This document shows, piece after piece, positions 32,122 through 38,931 of a DNA stretch of 38,931 bases; position 1 is the stretch's first letter, and every line of letters begins with the position of its first letter. The stretch is from Methylobacteriaceae bacterium (GTDB lineage: Bacteria; Pseudomonadota; Alphaproteobacteria; Rhizobiales; Beijerinckiaceae). A model generated the notes under the pieces. That model made no database searches and was not told where the DNA came from. It saw nothing but the letters and a program-made list of their open reading frames with translations. Where the stretch lies: the NCBI GenBank assembly GCA_020638135.1, contig JACKJE010000023.1, positions 1-38,931 on the forward strand, written 5' to 3'. The position numbers were made by a program, and so were the translations under genes.

Positions 32122-33699
32122 ATGAACACGCAATCCGCAAGTCTGCCGCTTCTCGACCTGATCGGCGAGGGCGCGCCGGACGACATTCTCTTCCGCTTCG
32201 ATGAGGTCGCCGTCTCGCGCGAAGATTTCGCCCGCAAGATCGAGCAGACGGCGGGCTGGCTGTCGCGGAACGGCATTGGCGAGGGCGATGTGATCGCCGT
32301 CTGGCTGGTCAATCGCGTCGAATGGCTCGCGCTGCTGTTTGCCGCCGCGCGCCTCGGCGCTGTCGTCGCGGCGGTGAACACCCGGTATCGCGCAGCCGAT
32401 GTCGCGCATGTCGTCAGTCTCTCCGGCGCGAGGATGCTCGTGCTCGAGCCGGGTTTCCGCTCCGTCGATTTTCCCGCGATCCTGCGCGACCTTGAGCCGG
32501 CCGCCGTGCCCGCGCTCGAGAAGATCGCGATCGTTGGGGTGGGCGAGGTCAACGCGCCCTGGCCGCGCGTCGCCTTCGACGCCTTCAACGAGGATGCGCC
32601 GGCCCATAGGCTGCGCGGGAACGCCGATGCGCCGCTTCTCCTGTTCACGACGTCGGGCACGACCAAGGGGCCGAAACTCGTCGCGCATTCACAGACCACG
32701 CTCGCCACGCATGCGCGCTCCATCGCCGCGGCCCTGAAGGTTTCACGCGAGGCGTCGCTGCTCGCCATGCTGCCCTTCTGCGGCACGTTCGGCATGGCGA
32801 GCGTCCTCGGCTTTCTCGCCGGCGGCGCACGCATTCATGCGATGGACGCCTTCGACGCGCCGCCGGCCTTACGCATCTTGCAGGATGAGAAGATCACGCA
32901 CGCCTTTGGCTCGGACGAAATGTTCCGCCGCATCCTTGCATTGACCAAAGAGCCGAAGCCTTTCCCAAATGCGAAAATCTTCGGCTTTGCCGCCTTCCAG
33001 CCGGGCTGGCGCGATTTCGCGGCCGAGGCCGAAGCGCGTGGCCTGCCGCTGCATGGCCTCTACGGCTCCAGCGAAGTGCAGGCCCTGTTCTCGATCGGCC
33101 GCGACGATGCGCCCTTCGCAGATCGCATCGAATGCGGGGGATGGCCGATGTCGCCGCAGGCGCGTGTGCGCGTGCGCGACGCCGAGAGTGGCGAGATCGC
33201 CGGCGCCGGCGTCAGCGGCGAGATCGAGATCGACGCGCCCTCGCGTTTTCTCGGCTATTTCAACAATCCGCAGGCGACGGCCGAGGCGACGACGGCGGAC
33301 GGCTTTTTCCGCACCGGCGACATCGGCCGCTTGCGCGAGGACGGCTCCTTCATCTACGAAACGCGCGCCGGCGACGCCATGCGTCTCGGCGGCTTTCTGG
33401 TCGGGCCCGGCGAGATCGAGGATGAACTCAAGGCCTGCGAGGGCGTCGCCGATGCACAGGTCGTCGCGGTCGAGATCGGCACGCAGGCGCGATGCGCGGC
33501 CTTCGTGATCGTAAAGCCAGGCTCAACGCCGCTGGAAAATGATTTGATCGCGCATGTCCGCGCGCGGCTCGCCGGCTACAAGGTCCCTGCGCGAATCTTC
33601 TTCATAGACGCCTTTCCCGTGACCGACAGCGCCAATGGCGTAAAAATCCAGCGCGCGAAATTGCGCGCCATGGCGATGGAACGCATCGCGGGCGTGTAG
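32122..33699 (+). CDS. AMP-dependent acyl-CoA synthetase/ligase (ANL superfamily)
   Basis: Activates a carboxylic acid to its CoA thioester through an acyl-AMP. The 525-residue protein has the ANL core motifs: P-loop FTTSGTTKGPK (175-185), A5 GLYGSSEVQ, A7 FRTGDIGR, hinge region YETRAGDAMRLGGFLVGPGEIEDEL, and a C-terminal catalytic Lys region NGVKIQRAKLR. This differs slightly from the usual GKIxK, but a Lys is retained. The substrate cannot be read. It heads a plus-strand pair with a damaged alpha/beta hydrolase 22 bases downstream, and the hydroxyacid dehydrogenase, MaoC and substrate-binding genes nearby suggest catabolism of an imported acid. Confidence 0.88.
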   Translation: MNTQSASLPLLDLIGEGAPDDILFRFDEVAVSREDFARKIEQTAGWLSRNGIGEGDVIAVWLVNRVEWLALLFAAARLGAVVAAVNTRYRAADVAHVVSLSGARMLVLEPGFRSVDFPAILRDLEPAAVPALEKIAIVGVGEVNAPWPRVAFDAFNEDAPAHRLRGNADAPLLLFTTSGTTKGPKLVAHSQTTLATHARSIAAALKVSREASLLAMLPFCGTFGMASVLGFLAGGARIHAMDAFDAPPALRILQDEKITHAFGSDEMFRRILALTKEPKPFPNAKIFGFAAFQPGWRDFAAEAEARGLPLHGLYGSSEVQALFSIGRDDAPFADRIECGGWPMSPQARVRVRDAESGEIAGAGVSGEIEIDAPSRFLGYFNNPQATAEATTADGFFRTGDIGRLREDGSFIYETRAGDAMRLGGFLVGPGEIEDELKACEGVADAQVVAVEIGTQARCAAFVIVKPGSTPLENDLIAHVRARLAGYKVPARIFFIDAFPVTDSANGVKIQRAKLRAMAMERIAGV

Positions 33700-33721
33700 G
33701 ACTTCAGGAAACGACCGAGAC

Positions 33722-34586
33722 ATGAGCGAACCGAAAGACTGCTTCTACACGTCGCACGGCCTGCGCCTGCACTATGCCGACTGGCGCAACGACAGCGCGC
33801 CGCCGTTGCTGCTGATCCACGGCGGCGGCGACCATTGCCGCAGCTGGGATCGCCTCGCGCGCGAATTGCGGCCGCATTTCCACGTCGTCGCGCCCGACCT
33901 GCGTGGCCACGGCGATTCCGACTGGACGAAAGGCGGCTCCTACGCGCTGTCCGAATATGTCTACGACATCGTGCGTCTCTACGAGACGCTCGGCATCGAA
34001 GCGCGCCAGCATCCGTCCAGCCTTCCATGGGCGGCATGGTCTCATGATCTTCTCTGGGAACTGTATCCGGAAGGTCAGGGAAATCGTCGTGCTCGACAGC
34101 GTCACTATCCTGCCGGACGCGTCCCGCGCGCCGACGCATGAGCGGATGTTGAGATATGTTGCGCTGCTCAAGGAGCGCGAAGGCAAGACGCCGCGCGGCT
34201 ATGCGACGATCGAGGAGGCCGCCGGGCGCATGAAGAAGCGCAACACGCGGCTGACGGACGAACTGGCGCTGCACCTGGCGAAACACGCGCTGAGGCGCGA
34301 CGAAACTGGCGCCTGGGTCTGGAAGTTCGACAAGCACCAACGTGTGGCGGCGCCGCATCGGCTGTGGCCGGAAGACCATGTCGCGCTGTGGTCGCGCATC
34401 ACATGCCCGACGCTTCTGCTGTTCGCCGACCGGAGTTTTCTGGACAACGAGAAGCGGCACGGCCTCGTACAGCATTTTCCGAACGCGCGCGCGAAGACGA
34501 TTTCCGATTCCGGCCATTGGGTGCAGCACGACCAGCCGGAGGAAGTTCTGGCGGAGATCAGCGGCTTGCTTGGGGTGAAGGAGTAG
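33722..34586 (+). pseudogene. Alpha/beta hydrolase with broken frame
   Basis: Alpha/beta-hydrolase-fold esterase or thioesterase candidate. The N-terminal part (33722 to about 34005) has LLLIHGGGDHCRSWDRLARELR and VVAPDLRGHGDSDW, and the C-terminal part (about 34050-34586, another frame) has VREIVVLDSVTI, LWSRITCPTLLLFADRSF and the catalytic His in DSGHWVQHDQPEEV. Between 34005 and 34054 at least three small indels disrupt the segment that should hold the nucleophile elbow GHSMGG; remnants are seen as ATGGGCGGCATG in a third frame. As read the protein could not work. Dense errors or real decay are both possible. It follows the ligase gene by 22 bases. Confidence 0.8.
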
Positions 34587-34605
34587 CCTGGCCGGACCCG
34601 CCATT

Positions 34606-34676
34606 GCGAGGAGCGCAGCGACGATGCAATCCAGAGTGACGCCCCGGCTCTGGATTGCTTCGCTGCGCTCGCATCG
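34606..34676. repeat. Palindromic intergenic repeat (Rhizobiales type)
   Basis: Left arm 34606-34636 (GCGAGGAGCGCAGCGACGAT ... CCAGAG) and right arm 34648-34676 (CTCTGGATTGC ... GCATCG) are near-complements around an 11-base centre. Repeats beginning CATTGCGAGGAGCG and containing GCAATCCAG are widespread between genes in Rhizobiales. It separates the broken hydrolase from the broken dehydrogenase. Confidence 0.75.
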
Positions 34677-34694
34677 ACTCGTTTGATGCTGCGC

Positions 34695-35582
34695 CTACTT
34701 CTTCGGCGCAATATCCACGCCGTTCATCACGCCGACCGCCGTCGCCAGCATCGGCACGTAATCTTCCGCGCCGCCGCGCGCGACCGCGAGCGCGTATGAA
34801 TTCTTGACCGCATTGCCGAGCGGGTTCGACATGCCGACGGCGTCCGCCATGGATTCGAGGTAGCGCATGTCCTTGAAGGCGTTGGCGAGCGTGAACTTGT
34901 GCGCGTCGCGGTCGCCTTCCAGCATCAGCACGCCAGAAGGTCTGATAGAAGCCGCAATCCATGCGGCCGCCGCCAGATGACGCTGTCAAGAAGCATGGGC
35001 GTTATGCCGACTTTCTGCAGCGTCACGGCACCGAATACAGCGCCACGCCCATCGCGAGAAAATTGTTGAGGAGTTTGTGCGATGTCCGTCGCCCGTGCCG
35101 CCGATATGCACACGACGCGGCCGGCCCACGTGTCGAGCACAGGCTGATGCGCGCGAAATGTCGTCGCCGGTAGCCGACCGTCATATCAGAGCGTGCCCTC
35201 AGGCTTCCTTGGGCGTGCGCGACAGCGGCGCGTCGACCAGCGTGACGCTGGCGAGCTCCCCGGCAAGCGCCATGGTCGAGACCGGATCGGCGGTCGAGCA
35301 ATCGACGACGATCGAACCCTTCTTCAATCCGTCCTTCAGCCCGCCGCGCACGATCGCCTCGACCTGCGGCGAACCGGTGACGCAGATGAAGACGATGTCG
35401 CTGGCCTCGGCCAGTTCGCGCGCGCTCTTCGCCTCCTTCGCGCCGCGCTTGACGAGGTCCTCGACCGGCGCGCGGTTGCGATGGCCGAGCACTGTCAGGC
35501 CATACCCCTTCTCGACGATATTTTTCGCCATGCCGTGCCCCATCAGGCCGACGCCGACGAAGCCGATGCGTTCCTTGCTCAT
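34695..35582 (-). pseudogene. NAD(P)-dependent hydroxyacid dehydrogenase (3-hydroxyisobutyrate dehydrogenase family), heavily frame-broken
   Basis: Beta-hydroxyacid dehydrogenase-type enzyme. The N-terminal part (35582-35199) has the Rossmann motif GFVGVGLMGHGMAKN, the region DIVFICVTGSPQVEAIV and DAPLSRTPKEA, then a stop. Fragments of the middle appear in other frames: VLDTWAGRVV, KLLNNFLAMGVAL (with the catalytic Lys region) and LQKVGITPMLLDSVI. The C-terminal part (34931-34695) is clean: DAHKFTLANAFKDMRYLESMADAVGMSNPLGNAVKN and so on. Total length, 296 codons, is right for the family, so insertions and deletions nearly balance. At least five indels lie between 34925 and 35200. It starts 11 bases after the MaoC-like gene with GAGGAG ahead of ATG 35582. 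Confidence 0.83.
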
Positions 35583-35592
35583 GAATGACTCC

Positions 35593-36393
35593 TCAAGCCG
35601 CTTCCACCACATGGCGCGGCCGCCAGATCGCAGTATGCGTGATCGACGCGACGACCTGATTGCCATCCGCGATGGCCAGCGCATCGAATTCCACGATCGC
35701 ATGCCCCTTCGACACGCCGTTCGACGTGATGCGATTGCGCAGCGTGAGTTCTTGGCCCAAACGCGCCGCGCTGAAGTTGCGCAGCCGGCTGCCGACGTGA
35801 ATCCACGGGCCGAGTATGACGCTCTGCACCAGCGCCGCATTGCAGAGCCGCAAAATCTGGCCGGGATGCACGAGGCCCTCGCGCAGATAGATTGCGTCCC
35901 GCTCCCTGATGTCGGCGAGATATTGCGCGAGCGCGGCGCGGTCGATCGTTATGGGAGCGAGCCCGAGCGAAACGCCGGGAGCGAGATTGCGCTCGCTCGC
36001 CTTCGGCCGCTCCTTCGGCAGTGTGCCGAGCGGCAGCGTGTCGACCGCAGGCGGCGCGGCGGCGTCAGCCAAGACCGCGTGACCGGTTGCGCACAACGCG
36101 CCGCCACTGTCCACGCGCAGATCGAGAACGCCCTTGTCCTCGGACGCCGTCACCCGCGCGATATTGCCGTCATAGACCGGCTTGATAAAGCGGCATTCCG
36201 CGCCGCCCCTTTCGAGCCAGTCGCGGCCCCAGCGCGCGACCGGCATATGCGCCATATAGGCGTAGACTTCCACGCCCGGCACCAGCGCGCCTGTGAAGCC
36301 GAAGCGCCGCGCGACATCGTCGTCGTGGATCTTGTTCTCTGATGTCACGGCCGTATTGAAGGCGGTGACCTCGTAGGGCGCGATGGCGCTCAT
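35593..36393 (-). CDS. MaoC-like hot-dog-fold protein
   Basis: A 266-residue protein I assign to the MaoC-type double hot-dog group by SENKIHDDDVARRFGFTGALVPGVEVYAYMAHMPVARWG, where the DDDVARRFGF-GALVPGVEVYAYM pattern matches hydratase-like domains, and by the second-half EGLVHPGQILRLCNAALVQSVILGPWIHVGS and ITSNGVSKGHAIVEFD. The strict DxxxxH pair of hydratase-2 enzymes is not obvious, so activity as a thioesterase, hydratase or binding protein is open. Start ATG 36393 has GGGAGGA well placed. It heads a minus-strand operon with the dehydrogenase and is divergent from the substrate-binding protein gene. Confidence 0.75.
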   Translation of the reverse strand: MSAIAPYEVTAFNTAVTSENKIHDDDVARRFGFTGALVPGVEVYAYMAHMPVARWGRDWLERGGAECRFIKPVYDGNIARVTASEDKGVLDLRVDSGGALCATGHAVLADAAAPPAVDTLPLGTLPKERPKASERNLAPGVSLGLAPITIDRAALAQYLADIRERDAIYLREGLVHPGQILRLCNAALVQSVILGPWIHVGSRLRNFSAARLGQELTLRNRITSNGVSKGHAIVEFDALAIADGNQVVASITHTAIWRPRHVVEAA

Positions 36394-36470
36394 GCATTCC
36401 TCCCTGATCCGCCTTGCGCTTTGCGCGCATTGACTTGCCGGACCGAGCCTCCGCATCATGGCTCATATAA

Positions 36471-36485
36471 GATTGTAGAACAATC
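36471..36485. promoter_or_regulatory. Inverted repeat (GntR-like operator) between the MaoC-like and substrate-binding protein genes
   Basis: GATTGT-AGA-ACAATC is a perfect 6-bp repeat ending just before the CGGAGG ribosome site of the substrate-binding protein gene. A TATAAG -10-like box (36466-36471) overlaps its left edge. The TTGT-N3-ACAA core resembles operators of FadR/FCD-type GntR repressors that respond to acids or acyl-CoA. No regulator gene is in the window. Confidence 0.5.
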
Positions 36486-36495
36486 GGAGGAAACA

Positions 36496-37704
36496 ATGAG
36501 GCGTTTTTCGCGCGGCGCGCTCGCGTCGCTGTTTGCGCTTTCTCTCGCAACGTCTGCGCTCGCCGAGGACAAGCCGCCGCTCAAACTCGGTCTCATTCTC
36601 GATATGTCCGGGCCTTATGCGGACATTACCGGTCCGGGCTCGGTCGTCGCCGGCAAGATGGCGGCGGAGGATTTCGGCGGCGAGGTCCTGGGCCGCAAGA
36701 TCGAGGTTCTGTCGGCTGACCATTTCAACAAGGCCGACGTCGCCGGCACGACCGCGCGCGAATGGTTCGACAATCAGGGCGTCGAGGCGATCATGGATGT
36801 CGCGGCCTCGGCCACCGCGCTCGCCGCCAACGAGATCGCCAAGGCGCGCAACAAGATCCTGTTGCTATCCGGCCCCGCCGCATTGCGGATCACGAATGAA
36901 GCGTGCGGGCCCTACACGGCGCACTGGTCCTACGACACCTACGCTTTGTCGAAAGGTACGGCGGTCGCCGCGGTGCGTTCGGGCGGCGACAGCTGGTTCT
37001 TCATCACCGCCGACTATGCCTTCGGCCACGACCTCGAGAAGGACGCGACGCAATTCATACAAGCCAACGGCGGCAAGGTGCTGGGCCACGCCCGACATCC
37101 GCTCAACGCGCCCGACTTCTCGTCCTTCCTGCTGCAGGCCCAGACCTCGGGCGCCAAGGTCGTCGGCCTCGCCAACGCCGGCGCCGACATGATCACATCG
37201 GTCAAGCAGGCCTCCGAATTCGGCCTGGCCAAATCGGGCCAGAAGCTTGCCGTTCTGCTCGGCTTCATTTCGGACGTCGAAAGTCTTGGCCTGCCCGCGG
37301 CGAAGGGCCTGCTGCTGACCGAACCCTTCTACTGGGACCGCACGCCGGAATCGCGCGCCTGGTCGCAGCGGTTCTTCGAGAAATTCAAGCGTATGCCGAC
37401 CGCCGCGCAGGCGAGCGTCTACTCCTCGATGACGCATTACCTGAAAGCCGTGAAGCAGGCGGGAACGACGGAATCGGCCGCTGTCATGAAGATCATGAAG
37501 GCGACGCCGATAAGGGATTTCTTTGCCGACAACGGCGTGATCCGCGAAGACGGCCGCATGGTCCACGACATGTATCTGTTCCAGGTGAAAGCGCCCGAGG
37601 AATCCAAGGGCAAGTGGGACGATTACAAGCTGATCGCCACCATCCCCGGCGCGGACGCCTTTCTGCCGCTGTCGGAGTCGAAGTGCCCACTGGTGAAGAA
37701 GTAG
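36496..37704 (+). CDS. ABC transporter substrate-binding protein (branched-chain amino acid type)
   Basis: Periplasmic binding protein of the Leu/Ile/Val-type (Peripla_BP_6) group, 402 residues. The signal peptide MRRFSRGALASLFALSLATS ends near residue 23 (ALA-EDK). The mature N-terminus LKLGLILDMSGPYADITGPGSVVAGKMAAEDFGG is the family hallmark, followed by ADYAFGHDLEKDATQF and ANAGADMITSVKQASEFGL. Members of this branch often bind aromatic or other organic acids. No membrane or ATPase components are in the window. Start ATG 36496 with CGGAGGAAACA upstream is strong. Together with the ligase and dehydrogenase it suggests uptake and CoA-linked degradation of an organic acid. Confidence 0.92.
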   Translation: MRRFSRGALASLFALSLATSALAEDKPPLKLGLILDMSGPYADITGPGSVVAGKMAAEDFGGEVLGRKIEVLSADHFNKADVAGTTAREWFDNQGVEAIMDVAASATALAANEIAKARNKILLLSGPAALRITNEACGPYTAHWSYDTYALSKGTAVAAVRSGGDSWFFITADYAFGHDLEKDATQFIQANGGKVLGHARHPLNAPDFSSFLLQAQTSGAKVVGLANAGADMITSVKQASEFGLAKSGQKLAVLLGFISDVESLGLPAAKGLLLTEPFYWDRTPESRAWSQRFFEKFKRMPTAAQASVYSSMTHYLKAVKQAGTTESAAVMKIMKATPIRDFFADNGVIREDGRMVHDMYLFQVKAPEESKGKWDDYKLIATIPGADAFLPLSESKCPLVKK

Positions 37705-37714
37705 GGGGACGATC

Positions 37715-37755
37715 GGCCCCTCCCTTTCCCTCTCCCGCGAGGCGGGGGAGGGGCC
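37715..37755. terminator. GC-rich palindrome between convergent genes, likely terminator
   Basis: GGCCCCTCCC (37715-37724) and GGGAGGGGCC (37746-37755) form a 10-bp stem, and the interior (CTCTCCCGC with GCGGGGG) can extend it. It lies between the ends of the substrate-binding protein and DUF1615 genes and is of the same CCTCCC/GGGAGG type as the repeats at 8571-8592 and in ileS. It lacks a T-run, so it may be a repeat as much as a terminator. Confidence 0.5.
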
Positions 37756-37761
37756 AGGCCG

Positions 37762-38931
37762 CTAGTCCGGCCAGAACCAGCGCGGCGCCATCAGGATCGG
37801 CCGGTTCTGCATCTGCATCGCCAGCGCCATGCACTTGCCGTAGCGGCGATTGACCCGATCGGCGAAGATGGCGGTGGTCATCTTCGACTTGATCTTCACG
37901 CTCTTGAGCTGAATGCCCGGAACCTGCGCAAAGCCGGGGTCCTTGCCAGTCACGCGCTTGTAGAGCGCGCGCACCGCGCTCCACGTGCGCGTATTCGTGA
38001 AATCCTTGCTCTTCTCGCTGACGAGATCGCGCCGCAGGGCGACATTGTCGATGCCGAGCGCATGGCGCTCGATCAGCGCGCGCAGCGCCGTCTCGCTGTT
38101 CGTCACGTCTGCCCTGGCGCGGCCGACTTTGTCGTAGGAGAGAAGATCGCCGTCGGTCGCGACCTTATGGCCCGAGAGCTTCGCGACGATCGCCTGGAAG
38201 GCGGCGTTGCGTGAGGAATAGCGGCCGGCATTGTAGTCGGCGAAGCGGAAGATCTTCTGGTCGTAGCCGGTCTCGTAGCCGAGCAATTGCCTGGCCCCGT
38301 AATAGAGGCCGCCGGCGCGCGTATAGAGCCGGTCGCGCACCGCGTTGCTCTCGGCATGCGTGATCGGGCGCCAGTGCTCGCCGCGAGCATTGTTGAGCGC
38401 GAAGGCGACGGAGACCTGCATCGAGCCGACGGTCGAAATCTGATTGTATTCCTCGATCCACTTGTCGAGCAGGCCCCATTGCAGGAGGCCGTCGAGCGAA
38501 GACTTGCCCGCGCCATATTCGACCAGCGCGCGATAGGCGAGATCGAGATCGCGCTCGGTGCGCGCGGCGCGGACGCGCTTGATGAAGGAATGGCGCGCAT
38601 CCGGCATGCCGTCCAGCATGTCGTAGGCCTTGGCGCCGAAGATCGGAATCTTCCCGAGTTTTTCACGTACGGCCTTGTCGGCGATCTTGCCGAGGCCCGG
38701 CACGGCGGGATTGGCGTTGAAGCCCGATTCCTGCGAGGCGATCGCGATCACCGAACAGATGTTTTCGCGCGACGGTTGAAACTTGTTGTCGGCGAGCGCG
38801 GCCAGAATGTCGTCGCCCCAGCCGGTCGCGTCGCGCACGCCGCCGCGCTCGTTGAGGATGAGGCGGGCCACGTCCGGCGGCGAGAAATTCTGCGCGGCGG
38901 CGGGCGTGGCGGAGGCGACCAAGACGAAAGC
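37762..38931 (-). CDS. DUF1615 family exported protein (5' end outside the window)
   Basis: Partial gene, 389 codons in view. I assign DUF1615 from SPPDVARLILNERGGVRDATGWGDDILAALADNKFQPSRENICSVIAIASQESGFNANPAVPGLG; its key parts, ENICSVIAIASQESGF and NPAVPGLG, look lysozyme-like with Glu in the ASQES motif, consistent with a muramidase-like fold, but the family is not characterised. Further markers are GSMQVSVAFALNNARGEHW and DYNAGRYSSRNAAFQA. The frame runs without a good start to the window edge, where AFVLVASATPAAAQ looks like the end of a signal peptide, so translation begins further upstream. Members are often annotated as lipoproteins; I cannot see the lipobox. Confidence 0.85.
   Translation of the reverse strand, partial: AFVLVASATPAAAQNFSPPDVARLILNERGGVRDATGWGDDILAALADNKFQPSRENICSVIAIASQESGFNANPAVPGLGKIADKAVREKLGKIPIFGAKAYDMLDGMPDARHSFIKRVRAARTERDLDLAYRALVEYGAGKSSLDGLLQWGLLDKWIEEYNQISTVGSMQVSVAFALNNARGEHWRPITHAESNAVRDRLYTRAGGLYYGARQLLGYETGYDQKIFRFADYNAGRYSSRNAAFQAIVAKLSGHKVATDGDLLSYDKVGRARADVTNSETALRALIERHALGIDNVALRRDLVSEKSKDFTNTRTWSAVRALYKRVTGKDPGFAQVPGIQLKSVKIKSKMTTAIFADRVNRRYGKCMALAMQMQNRPILMAPRWFWPD

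Noticed and set aside
30932..32125. 397-codon frame opposite the YbfB-like MFS gene
   Set aside because: Highly charged composition is the complement of membrane segments; no motif and no ribosome site.
35583..35840. Extended start of the hydroxyacid dehydrogenase
   Set aside because: The frame is open to 35840 but overlaps the MaoC-like gene, and the product should begin at MSKERIGFVGVG, preceded by GAGGAG.
1..38931. CRISPR arrays, tRNA or rRNA genes, prophage
   Set aside because: No regularly spaced repeats, no cloverleaf-type sequences with a GTTCGA loop that I could support, and no phage structural genes were seen on reading the window.

Overview
The window reads as a stretch of chromosome from a GC-rich alphaproteobacterium, most likely of the Hyphomicrobiales (Rhizobiales). 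The signs are a long-form hisG paired with hisZ, ileS-lspA followed by two M16 peptidase genes, a MutL carrying its own endonuclease motif, alphaproteobacterial-type promoters close to start codons, and short GC-rich palindromic repeats of the kind scattered through Rhizobiales genomes. A methylotroph-type family (Beijerinckiaceae or Methylocystaceae) is possible but I cannot fix it. I see no rRNA, tRNA, CRISPR array, prophage or complete insertion sequence.

Layout. 1-2.1 kb: hisZ-hisG on the minus strand (histidine entry enzyme). 2.2-2.9 kb: a Phd/YefM-type antitoxin and a PemK/MazF-like toxin with a palindromic operator. 2.9-3.7 kb: Ohr peroxidase and a small copper-chaperone-like protein. 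3.8-7.4 kb: fumC, a HAD class IIA hydrolase and an MFS transporter. 7.4-9.6 kb: CheY-like receiver, MaoC hydratase, ribF. 9.6-10.5 kb: a RES/Xre toxin-antitoxin pair. 10.6-11.7 kb: small membrane protein and a secreted UlaG-like MBL protein. 11.8-16.4 kb: a putative Ile-codon leader peptide, ileS, lspA and a secreted protein of unknown function. 16.5-19.1 kb: two linked M16 peptidases. 19.1-26.3 kb: FkbM methyltransferase, mutL, an AcpA/PLC-type phosphoesterase, DUF3422 and an M20 peptidase. 26.4-30.8 kb: GNAT + MFS, tadA, rluB-rsmD. 30.8-37.7 kb: an MFS transporter and a CoA-linked catabolic-looking group (acyl-CoA ligase, alpha/beta hydrolase, hydroxyacid dehydrogenase, MaoC-like protein, branched-chain-type substrate-binding protein). 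37.8 kb to the end: a DUF1615 protein whose start lies outside the window.

Frame damage. At least six genes have broken frames. In ileS, both M16 genes and rluB most of the lesions are single-base changes in short homopolymers, in housekeeping genes that are otherwise well conserved, so sequencing or assembly error is the leading explanation. The hydrolase at 33.7-34.6 kb and the dehydrogenase at 34.7-35.6 kb carry a much denser set of lesions and could be poor-quality sequence or true decay. ileS also carries a discrete 109-bp insertion bounded by a 5-bp direct repeat; removing it and reversing three small indels gives exactly 1006 codons.

Most interesting signals: an 18-codon open frame with tandem Ile codons just after a -10-like box and followed by overlapping hairpins ahead of ileS; the bounded insertion inside ileS; two unrelated toxin-antitoxin modules 7 kb apart; a 22-bp perfect palindrome between the copper-chaperone gene and fumC; and a GntR-like operator between the divergent halves of the catabolic cluster.
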